Assembly (NCBI GenBank): GCA_021820025.1
Contig: JAKAEF010000077.1
Coordinates: 1 to 5,057, forward strand
Direction: 5' to 3'
From: a bacterium
Lineage (GTDB): Bacteria; Patescibacteriota; Microgenomatia; Levybacterales; UBA12049
DNA: 5,057 bases
Below are positions 1-5,057 of this stretch, piece after piece. The position numbers and the translations under genes were made by a program. Position 1 is the stretch's first letter; every line of letters starts with the position of its first letter. The notes beneath the pieces are model-generated. The model had not been told where the DNA came from and did no database searches. It was given only the letters and a program-made list of their open reading frames with translations.

Positions 1-710
1 TGGTTTTGGCAACAGTGGGTGCCCAACAAATAGAAAAAAAAGATAACCCAGAGCTATTTAGAATTGTTGAAAACTTGGCAATTGGAGATGGAATTCCTAT
101 GCCAAAAATCTACATAATAAATCAACTGGCTGCCAATGCCTTTGCAACAGGAAGGGATCCAAAGCATGCAGTTATTTGTGTAACAAGCGGCATTCTTCAA
201 TTACTCAACAAAAGTGAGTTAGAAGGTGTTATAGCCCATGAAATGAGTCATGTAAAAAATTATGATACAAGGCTTATGGGAATTGTAGCTATTTTGGTTG
301 GGTTTGTAGCAATACTGGCGAATATGTTTATGAATAACATGTGGTGGGGTGGATTTAGAAGAAGTGACAGAGAAGATAGCAATGGGCAGGCAATATTTCT
401 TGCAATTGGTATATTATTTGCTATTCTTTCTCCAATTGTTGCAACACTTATCCAATTGGCTGTTTCTAGAAAACGTGAATATTTGGCAGATGCCTCTGGA
501 GCATTACTTACTCGCTATCCTGCTGGTTTGGCAAATGCATTAGAAAAGATTGCAAAAGACAGTAGACCCTTAATGGGAGCAAGTAATGCAACAGCACATT
601 TGTTTATTGAAAATCCGTTTAAAGGAAAGTCTGCAACAACCTGGTTTTCTTCTTTGTTTGACACACATCCGCCAATTGAAGATAGGATTAGAATTCTTCG
701 CTCAATGTAA
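1..710 (+). CDS. htpX: HtpX-family membrane zinc metalloprotease, 5'-truncated by the window edge
   Basis: This is an M48-family membrane-embedded metalloprotease, known in other bacteria for quality control of misfolded membrane proteins, with its catalytic domain facing the cytoplasm. The zinc-binding HEMSH motif is encoded at 237-251 and the third ligand, Glu of the KREYLAD motif, at 477-479. Other family hallmarks are NAFATGR before the active site, HLFIENPF, and FDTHPPIEDRI near the C-terminus. Two hydrophobic segments, at about 276-329 and 390-464, flank a WWGGF-containing loop and look like the two internal membrane spans. The frame is open to the left edge (Val-Leu before ATVGAQ), and the family normally has an N-terminal membrane hairpin there, so roughly 60-90 residues are missing and the TTG at 6 is not the start. 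The C-terminus is complete at TAA 708-710. murT follows after 3 bases, suggesting co-transcription. Family assignment is very secure; the cellular substrate is unknown. Confidence 0.96.
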   Translation, partial: VLATVGAQQIEKKDNPELFRIVENLAIGDGIPMPKIYIINQLAANAFATGRDPKHAVICVTSGILQLLNKSELEGVIAHEMSHVKNYDTRLMGIVAILVGFVAILANMFMNNMWWGGFRRSDREDSNGQAIFLAIGILFAILSPIVATLIQLAVSRKREYLADASGALLTRYPAGLANALEKIAKDSRPLMGASNATAHLFIENPFKGKSATTWFSSLFDTHPPIEDRIRILRSM

Positions 711-713
711 AAC

Positions 714-2003
714 ATGAATACTTTACTTATTTTTTTAGGCAAGTTAGTAATGTTTATAAGTAGATTAATAGGCAAAGGAAGTGGCTCTACCTGGCCCGGA
801 CACATTGCTCTTTCTGTAAATCCTTTTTTTATTTCTGAAATAACGCAAAAAAATCCACATGTAAAAATTATTCTTATAGCAGGAACAAATGGGAAAACAA
901 CAACCAGCAAAATGATTGCTACAGTTTTAGAGAAAAGTGGCAAAAGTATAATCCAAAACAAATCAGGAGCAAATTTGCTTAATGGTGTTGCCTCTAGTTT
1001 TATAGAAAGCTCAACTGTATTTGGAAAAATAAACAAAGATGTAGCTGTATTTGAAATAGATGAAAATACCCTCCCGCTTGTGTTAGAACAAACAAAACCC
1101 ACAATTGTTATTGCGCTTAATTTATTTAGAGATCAATTAGACAGATATGGGGAACTTGATAGCATTGCTAAAAAGTGGAAAAAAGTATTTTCAATGCTTA
1201 ACCATAACACAACTGTCGTGTTAAATGCAGATGATCCACAAATTGCGTTTTTAGGCGATAAATTGCACGCAAAAACTGTCTATTTTGGTCTTGACGAAAA
1301 AGGAGAAACAGCAAGTCATTTGCAGCATGCATCAGATTCTATTTATTGCCCAAATTGTCATAATAGATTGGAATATAAAAAAATATATTATTCCCATATT
1401 GGTATTTGGAATTGTCCATTTTGTAAGTTAAAAAGACCGAATATTGAGAGTATAAAAACAATTTATCCATTGCCGGGAATGTATAATAAATACAATACAC
1501 TTGCTTCTGTTTTAGCTATAAAACAATTAGATATTCCAGAAAACATAGTTCAAGATGCAATTGCAACAGTTACTCCAGCTTTTGGAAGACAGGAAAAAAT
1601 TACCATTAATGGTAAAACAGTACAAATCTTTTTAGCAAAAAATCCCGCCAGTTTTAATCAAACAATGCAAACAATTGCAGATTTAGGCGCAAAATATGTG
1701 GCTTTTGTTTTAAATGATAGGATTCCTGATGGCCGAGATGTAAGCTGGATTTGGGATATAGATCTAGAAAAATTTTTACCTCAATTTACATCAGTTTTTA
1801 TAAGTGGAGACAGAGTGTATGATATGGAACTTCGAGTTTGGTATGCAGGAAGAGATACAAATGTATATGCATTCGCAAGCCTAGCTGATGCTATTTGGAA
1901 TGCTTTGGAAAACCTGCCGGAAAAAGAAACACTCTATATTTTGCCAACATATTCTGCAATGCTAGAAGTTAGAAAAATAATTACCGGTAAAAAAATATTA
2001 TGA
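714..2003 (+). CDS. murT: MurT, Mur-ligase-like subunit of the lipid II isoglutaminyl synthase
   Basis: MurT pairs with GatD to amidate the alpha-carboxyl of D-Glu at position 2 of the lipid II stem peptide, giving D-isoglutamine, at the cytoplasmic face of the membrane. The 429 residues match the family length (about 437 in Staphylococcus aureus). Visible in order: an N-terminal helix (1-20); the P-loop GTNGKTTT (57-64); the Mur-ligase middle domain with LNLFRDQLDRYGE (135-147) and NADDP (171-175); a four-cysteine zinc ribbon inserted in that domain (C212, C215, C234, C237); NKYN (258-261) in the nucleotide-binding region; and the MurT-specific C-terminal domain with AKNPASFNQ (308-316) and DGRDVSWIWD (339-348). 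By alignment from memory, D342 corresponds to S. aureus D349, the Asp that completes the catalytic triad of GatD. No Shine-Dalgarno sequence precedes the ATG, which sits 3 bases after the htpX stop; the start is chosen because the distance to the P-loop fits the family. It ends in an ATGA overlap with gatD. Confidence 0.96.
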   Translation: MNTLLIFLGKLVMFISRLIGKGSGSTWPGHIALSVNPFFISEITQKNPHVKIILIAGTNGKTTTSKMIATVLEKSGKSIIQNKSGANLLNGVASSFIESSTVFGKINKDVAVFEIDENTLPLVLEQTKPTIVIALNLFRDQLDRYGELDSIAKKWKKVFSMLNHNTTVVLNADDPQIAFLGDKLHAKTVYFGLDEKGETASHLQHASDSIYCPNCHNRLEYKKIYYSHIGIWNCPFCKLKRPNIESIKTIYPLPGMYNKYNTLASVLAIKQLDIPENIVQDAIATVTPAFGRQEKITINGKTVQIFLAKNPASFNQTMQTIADLGAKYVAFVLNDRIPDGRDVSWIWDIDLEKFLPQFTSVFISGDRVYDMELRVWYAGRDTNVYAFASLADAIWNALENLPEKETLYILPTYSAMLEVRKIITGKKIL

Positions 2004-2752
2004 AACAAATGCTAACAATTGGATGGTTATATCCCGAACTTATGAGTATTTATGGAGATAGAGGTAATGTAATTTGCTTACAAAAGCGATGCGAATTACG
2101 CGGTATTGAGACAAAGGTATTATTAGTTGGGTTGCAGACTACAGAAAAAGAATTATCTTCTTGCGACATTTTACTTATGGGTGGGGCGCAAGACAGCCAA
2201 CAAACAATTGTGGCAAAAGATTTGGAGAAAAAGAAAAAAACACTTTCTTCTTTAATAGAGAGTGGTGTTCCTGGAATATATATTTGTGGTGCATTTCAAT
2301 TTTTGGGCAAATATTATAAAGAAGCAGACGGAACAATAGTTAACGGTTTAGGAATTTTTGATTTGTATACAGAAAACCCGGGGAATAATTTTCCGCGACT
2401 TATTGGCAATATGGCATTTGATGCATCAGGTATCTTAGGAACAGCAGCTCCTATGATTGGTTTTGAAAATCATGGAGGGAGAACCTACCTTGGGTTAGGA
2501 GTAAAACCTTTGGGAAAAGTAATCAAAGGTTTTGGCAACAATGGAGAAGATGGTACTGAAGGATCGGTATATAAAAACAGCATTGGAACTTATTCACATG
2601 GCCCAATTTTGCCTAAAAATCCTCCAATTGCAGATTTTCTTATACAAGAGGCACTCAAGAAAAAATACAAGCAAGAATTTGTACTTTCAAAGTTAGACGA
2701 TACCATTGCAGAAAAAGCAAAACAAACAATTTTAGACAGAATTTTGCAATAA
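2000..2752 (+). CDS. gatD: GatD (bacterial type), glutaminase subunit of the lipid II isoglutaminyl synthase
   Basis: This class I (triad-type) glutamine amidotransferase releases ammonia from glutamine and passes it to MurT for amidation of lipid II D-Glu. It is 250 residues, close to the family norm (about 243 in S. aureus). Key sites: IYGDRGN (17-23); LLMGGAQD (58-65); the nucleophile C96 in ICGAFQFLG, equivalent to S. aureus C94; R133, equivalent to the glutamine-binding R128; GFENHGGRTY (154-163); GFGNNGEDGTEG (177-188); and H200 in GTYSHGPILPKN, equivalent to H189. The triad is completed by an Asp from MurT. The nucleophile elbow reads CGAF where S. aureus has CGGY, a mild change. The ATG overlaps the murT stop as ATGA and has no upstream Shine-Dalgarno, so translation is probably coupled to murT; a second ATG lies three codons downstream. 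This is unrelated to archaeal GatD, which is an asparaginase homologue. Confidence 0.96.
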   Translation: MKQMLTIGWLYPELMSIYGDRGNVICLQKRCELRGIETKVLLVGLQTTEKELSSCDILLMGGAQDSQQTIVAKDLEKKKKTLSSLIESGVPGIYICGAFQFLGKYYKEADGTIVNGLGIFDLYTENPGNNFPRLIGNMAFDASGILGTAAPMIGFENHGGRTYLGLGVKPLGKVIKGFGNNGEDGTEGSVYKNSIGTYSHGPILPKNPPIADFLIQEALKKKYKQEFVLSKLDDTIAEKAKQTILDRILQ

Positions 2753-2763
2753 ATATATTATCC

Positions 2764-2792
2764 TTGCGTTACAAAAAGCTTGGGACTATAAT
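2764..2792 (+). promoter_or_regulatory. Sigma-70-type promoter, probably giving a leaderless transcript of the asparaginase-like gene
   Basis: A perfect TATAAT -10 box lies at 2787-2792 and a TTGCGT -35-like box at 2764-2769, exactly 17 bases apart. Only 6 bases separate the -10 from the ATG at 2799, so initiation at the usual distance would begin at or next to the A of the start codon. No Shine-Dalgarno sequence lies in a useful position: GGGA at 2782-2785 is 13 bases upstream and overlaps the promoter. The -35 matches consensus only in its TTG. The matching arrangement before gatC strengthens the call. The transcript start is inferred, not observed. Confidence 0.72.
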
Positions 2793-2798
2793 CTGATC

Positions 2799-4025
2799 AT
2801 GAAAGATTTAATCTTTTTTAAATTGGGTGGCACCTGGGACATGATTATAAAAAATAACGCGTTATATGGCATGGGAACGTTGGATGATTTAATGCTTTCA
2901 GAATTAGAAGAAGAATTAGGATATTTTTCTGATAGCAAAAATTACACCACTTTAGAAAAAAAATTAGCTCAAAAAATTGAAAAAATTATTACTCTTGAAG
3001 GAAAAACAAGTGTAGATATTCCTTCTCACATGAATTTTGTCCCAGATGTTGCAAATATTGGAAAAGGAAAATTTGTTTCTTTATTCTCTGGAGACAGTTC
3101 TCACATGAGAGATAGTCTTATTGCTCCCTTCGTTGCATACTTATTGCAGTTTGCGAATCAAAATCCCAATGTAACTATTACCGGTGGTCATGGGACAGAT
3201 ACCGCAGATATAGCTGTTTTGCCTCTTTTAGATGCTTATTCCTTTGATACACAATTACCTTCCTTTATTTTTTCCGGGGCAAATAGATCTCATAGAGAAG
3301 AAAACTCAGATGCTCCACAAAATTTTGCAGATATGTTTACCATTGCACAGGCTAACTTGTTACCAGGAGCATATTGGGTATTTGCTAATTATGTATTTAA
3401 AGCAAGTGATTTGGTAAAAATTTCACCATTAGAATCTAGGATCTTAGATAATTTTTCAACATTTTATTCTCCTCATCTTCGAGCAGAAAAAGTTGAAGAT
3501 ATGATAAAAGGCATGCCAGAGAGAAAGTTGAGAAAATATGCATCTGTTCAAGCAAATCATATTGTAAATCAGGTAACCACAGATTCTTTATTTGAAGCAA
3601 TGACAAAGGTGCATATTGTAGATATTGGCGAGCAAAATGCATTAGATGAGGACATGAAAGCAATTATGAATCCAGATTACAAAGCAGTTGTTGTTGCAGG
3701 TCATGCGTTTGGAAATGTAAGTGATCCAATAAAATATGCTTGTATAAGTGCTGCAGAAAAGGGAAAATTAATTATTCTTGCCAGTCGATGTCTTATTGCA
3801 GATGTTAATCAAAGATATGGAGCAAGTTTGTTAACTGTTAATGCTCATGAGCTTAGAAAGAGCGGCAAAAAAATTATTTCTGCTAGTAAATTAAATAAAA
3901 ATGTTGCACGAGCATTGGCAATTCGGGCAGTACATAGTAACTTAAATGAATACGAAACTGGAGAATTGTTTTATAAATATGCTGTATCCAGACAACTGTC
4001 AGAACAAGATATAGTTGTTGGCTAA
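2799..4025 (+). CDS. Asparaginase/glutaminase-fold protein, enlarged, substrate unknown
   Basis: A member of the L-asparaginase superfamily, whose enzymes hydrolyse the side-chain amide of Asn or Gln through a Thr nucleophile. Catalytic positions can be matched to E. coli AnsB: T12 in KLGGTWDM (AnsB T12), S97 in FSGDSSH (S58), T133-D134 in GGHGTDTADIA (T89-D90) and K207 in DLVKIS (K162). The supporting motifs SGANR...SDAPQNF (159-176) and AGHAFGN (300-306) are also present. At 408 residues it is about 80 longer than AnsB. The extra length lies between T12 and S97 (85 residues against 46, the region of the flexible lid) and after K207 (about 37 extra). The N-terminal domain of archaeal GatD is missing, since the GGT motif starts at residue 10. 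AnsB Q59, a substrate contact, is Gly here. There is no signal peptide, so it is probably cytoplasmic. Its own promoter seems to lie just upstream, with gatD before it and gatC-gatA after it. The fold is secure; whether it acts on Asn, Gln or another amide is open. Confidence 0.85.
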   Translation: MKDLIFFKLGGTWDMIIKNNALYGMGTLDDLMLSELEEELGYFSDSKNYTTLEKKLAQKIEKIITLEGKTSVDIPSHMNFVPDVANIGKGKFVSLFSGDSSHMRDSLIAPFVAYLLQFANQNPNVTITGGHGTDTADIAVLPLLDAYSFDTQLPSFIFSGANRSHREENSDAPQNFADMFTIAQANLLPGAYWVFANYVFKASDLVKISPLESRILDNFSTFYSPHLRAEKVEDMIKGMPERKLRKYASVQANHIVNQVTTDSLFEAMTKVHIVDIGEQNALDEDMKAIMNPDYKAVVVAGHAFGNVSDPIKYACISAAEKGKLIILASRCLIADVNQRYGASLLTVNAHELRKSGKKIISASKLNKNVARALAIRAVHSNLNEYETGELFYKYAVSRQLSEQDIVVG

Positions 4026-4034
4026 TCCTCTTTC

Positions 4035-4063
4035 TTGTCACAAATTTTGTTTAGCCTTATAAT
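4035..4063 (+). promoter_or_regulatory. Sigma-70-type promoter for gatC-gatA, probably leaderless
   Basis: TTGTCA at 4035-4040 (five of six consensus bases) and a perfect TATAAT at 4058-4063 are separated by the ideal 17 bases. The gatC ATG at 4070 follows after 6 bases, so the expected transcription start falls at or beside the start codon. There is no Shine-Dalgarno sequence before gatC. The spacing from -35 to ATG is identical to that of the promoter at 2764-2792. The promoter begins 9 bases after the stop of the preceding gene, and no hairpin terminator is visible between them, so read-through from upstream is also possible. Confidence 0.8.
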
Positions 4064-4069
4064 AAACAT

Positions 4070-4357
4070 ATGAAAATTAACGTTTCTGCCTTGGCAAAAC
4101 TTGCAAATCTAACTCTTTCTGAAAAACAGCTAAAAGATTTGGAAGAAAGTATTCCCGGAGTTGTTGAATACATGGATGAAGTTAAAAACTTAGATGTAGA
4201 CAGCATTCCAGAAACAACAAGAGTAACTGAAGAAAAAAATATTCTTAGAGAAGATATAGTTACAGAATCTTTATCTCAAGAAGAAGCATTAAAAAATGCA
4301 AAACAAACGCATAAAGGATTTTTTGTTGTGCCAAATGTTTTTGGAGGAAAAAAATAA
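4070..4357 (+). CDS. gatC: GatC, Asp/Glu-tRNA amidotransferase subunit C
   Basis: GatC is the small subunit of the GatCAB complex, which amidates misacylated Glu-tRNA(Gln) and/or Asp-tRNA(Asn) in the cytoplasm; it wraps between GatA and GatB and stabilises them. The 95-residue length is typical. Family features are the N-terminal helical segment with LAKLANLTLSEKQ (7-19), the linker around SIPETTRV (45-52), the conserved NILREDIV (57-64), and the C-terminal GFFVVPNVF (83-91). It is complete, starting at an ATG that sits 6 bases after a TATAAT box and has no Shine-Dalgarno sequence. Its stop overlaps the gatA start by one base (TAATG), and its last codons contain the gatA ribosome binding site. 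gatB is not in the window and may lie downstream of gatA. Confidence 0.95.
   Translation: MKINVSALAKLANLTLSEKQLKDLEESIPGVVEYMDEVKNLDVDSIPETTRVTEEKNILREDIVTESLSQEEALKNAKQTHKGFFVVPNVFGGKK
4343..4348 (+). promoter_or_regulatory. Strong Shine-Dalgarno sequence for gatA, inside the end of gatC
   Basis: GGAGGA ends 8 bases before the gatA ATG at 4357 and is the best ribosome binding site in the window. It also encodes Gly-Gly of gatC's C-terminal FGGKK. It fixes the gatA start and implies a functional anti-Shine-Dalgarno in this organism's 16S rRNA. The lack of such sites before murT, gatD, the asparaginase-like gene and gatC is therefore a property of those genes, not of the organism as a whole. 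Confidence 0.85.
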
Positions 4358-5057
4358 TGTTGTTAAATAAATCCATAAAAGAATTAGCCAAAGGGTTGCA
4401 AAGTAAAGAATTTACTTCAGTTGATTTGGTAAACGAAGCACTAGAACAAATTGAGAAATTAGATACTAATTTACACAGTTTTATTACAGTTAGAGAAAGA
4501 GAGGAAATTTTAAAAGAAGCAGCAGAAAAAGACAACACACGCACATTTTCTTCTAATATTTTGCATGGTATTCCATTCTCTTTAAAAGATGCGTATGTTA
4601 CAAAAGGAATTAGAACAACATCTGCAAGTAAAGTGTTAGACGACTACATTCCACAATACAGTGCAACCGTGTACAAAAAATTACAAGAAACCGGCGCAAT
4701 TTTAATTGGCAAAAACAATATGGATGCGTGGGGACATGGAGGATCAACAGAAAATACAAATTATACGCCAGCAAAAAATCCTTGGGATAACCAAAGAATT
4801 GCAGGAGGATCATCTGGCGGCAGTGCTGTATCTATTGCAACAAGAATGACATCTTTTGCCATAGGAGAAGATACCGGTGGATCTATTAGAAATCCGGCTT
4901 CTATGTGTAATATTTCTGGACTTAAAGTAACCTATGGAAGAGTATCAAGATATGGTGCAATTGCCTATGCATCATCTTTAGATAGTGTTGGTCCAATGGC
5001 AAAAAGTGTTGAAGATTTGGCAATTATATTAGGACAAATTGCAGGAGTAGATGCACA
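4357..5057 (+). CDS. gatA: GatA, amidase subunit of the Asp/Glu-tRNA amidotransferase, 3'-truncated by the window edge
   Basis: GatA is the amidase-signature subunit of GatCAB. It releases ammonia from Gln or Asn and channels it to GatB, which modifies the tRNA-bound Glu or Asp. The first 233 residues are present, about half of the usual 480 or so, and the frame runs off the right edge without a stop. The Ser-cisSer-Lys triad is intact: K77 in PFSLKDAYV, S152 in AGGSSGGSA and S176 in DTGGSIR, each two lower than S. aureus K79, S154 and S178. Departures from the common sequence include AWGHGGSTEN (124-133) where EFAMGSSTEN is usual, IRNPASMCNISGLKVTYG (177-194) with Asn for the usual Gln and Val for the usual Pro, and SVGP for the more common Q-I-GP. 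The start is set by the Shine-Dalgarno at 4343-4348 and overlaps the gatC stop by one base. AWGHG-type GatA sequences are, from memory, seen in Patescibacteria. Confidence 0.95.
   Translation, partial: MLLNKSIKELAKGLQSKEFTSVDLVNEALEQIEKLDTNLHSFITVREREEILKEAAEKDNTRTFSSNILHGIPFSLKDAYVTKGIRTTSASKVLDDYIPQYSATVYKKLQETGAILIGKNNMDAWGHGGSTENTNYTPAKNPWDNQRIAGGSSGGSAVSIATRMTSFAIGEDTGGSIRNPASMCNISGLKVTYGRVSRYGAIAYASSLDSVGPMAKSVEDLAIILGQIAGVDA

Noticed and set aside
6..8. TTG as a start codon for the htpX protein.
   Set aside because: The frame stays open to the window edge and the preceding residues continue the family alignment; the protein is simply cut by the window.
515..1102. A 195-codon open frame on the minus strand spanning the htpX-murT junction.
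   Set aside because: It lies antisense to two strongly conserved genes, resembles no family I recognise, and has no credible start signal; low GC and conserved codon structure on the + strand explain it.
1482..1487. A TATAAT hexamer inside murT (another is at 947-952).
   Set aside because: It encodes conserved murT residues, has no start codon after 6 bases and no good -35; such hexamers are expected by chance in sequence this AT-rich.
2001..2003. TGA at the end of murT, considered as recoded to Gly as in Gracilibacteria and SR1.
   Set aside because: Gly is encoded by GGN throughout, no internal in-frame TGA occurs in any gene, and the murT length is already complete. Read-through would add only four codons, so this site alone is weak evidence, but the whole window fits the standard code.
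2753..2798. Possible rho-independent terminator after gatD.
   Set aside because: No GC-rich hairpin followed by a T run can be drawn; the gap is accounted for by the promoter. The same holds for 4026-4069.
4040..4050. Short inverted repeat ACAAA-T-TTTGT between the -35 and -10 of the gatC promoter, considered as an operator.
   Set aside because: Five-base AT-rich arms arise readily by chance, no second copy is present at the other promoter, and no regulator is encoded nearby.
4260..4544. A 94-codon minus-strand open frame across the gatC-gatA junction.
   Set aside because: It covers conserved coding sequence of both genes and the gatA ribosome binding site; its low-complexity, hydrophobic translation is typical of an antisense shadow.

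Overview
The window is a compact, AT-rich, protein-dense stretch of a bacterial chromosome with every gene on the + strand. It holds, in order: the 3' part of htpX (membrane zinc protease), murT, gatD (the bacterial lipid II amidotransferase subunit), an asparaginase-fold protein of uncertain substrate, gatC, and the 5' half of gatA. No RNA genes, insertion sequences, CRISPR arrays or convincing hairpin terminators were seen, and no gene-free stretch exceeds 50 bases.

Likely source: a Candidate Phyla Radiation (Patescibacteria) organism. This is an inference from AT-rich codon use, tight packing, the murT-gatD pair, and a divergent GatA carrying an AWGHGGSTEN stretch where most bacteria have EFAMGSSTEN. 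A low-GC Gram-positive relative is a less likely alternative. The standard code fits: Trp is TGG, Gly is GGN and no gene has an internal TGA.

Layout: htpX, murT and gatD look like one transcription unit, with 3 bases between htpX and murT and an ATGA overlap between murT and gatD. The asparaginase-like gene and gatC each follow a short gap of 46 and 44 bases. Each gap carries a promoter-like sequence of the same geometry: a TTG-type -35, 17 bases, TATAAT, 6 bases, ATG. That spacing places the expected transcription start on or next to the start codon, so both messages may be leaderless. gatA, inside the gatC-gatA unit, instead has a strong Shine-Dalgarno sequence and a TAATG overlap with gatC.

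Functionally most of the window concerns amide nitrogen. MurT-GatD amidates the D-glutamate of lipid II using glutamine. GatC and GatA, with a GatB presumably further downstream, convert Glu-tRNA(Gln) and/or Asp-tRNA(Asn) to the amide forms, also using glutamine or asparagine. The asparaginase-like protein between them keeps the recognisable catalytic residues of the family and probably hydrolyses an amide, but its substrate cannot be read from sequence. The best candidates for a second look are the paired leaderless promoters and the enlarged asparaginase homologue set between two amidotransferases.
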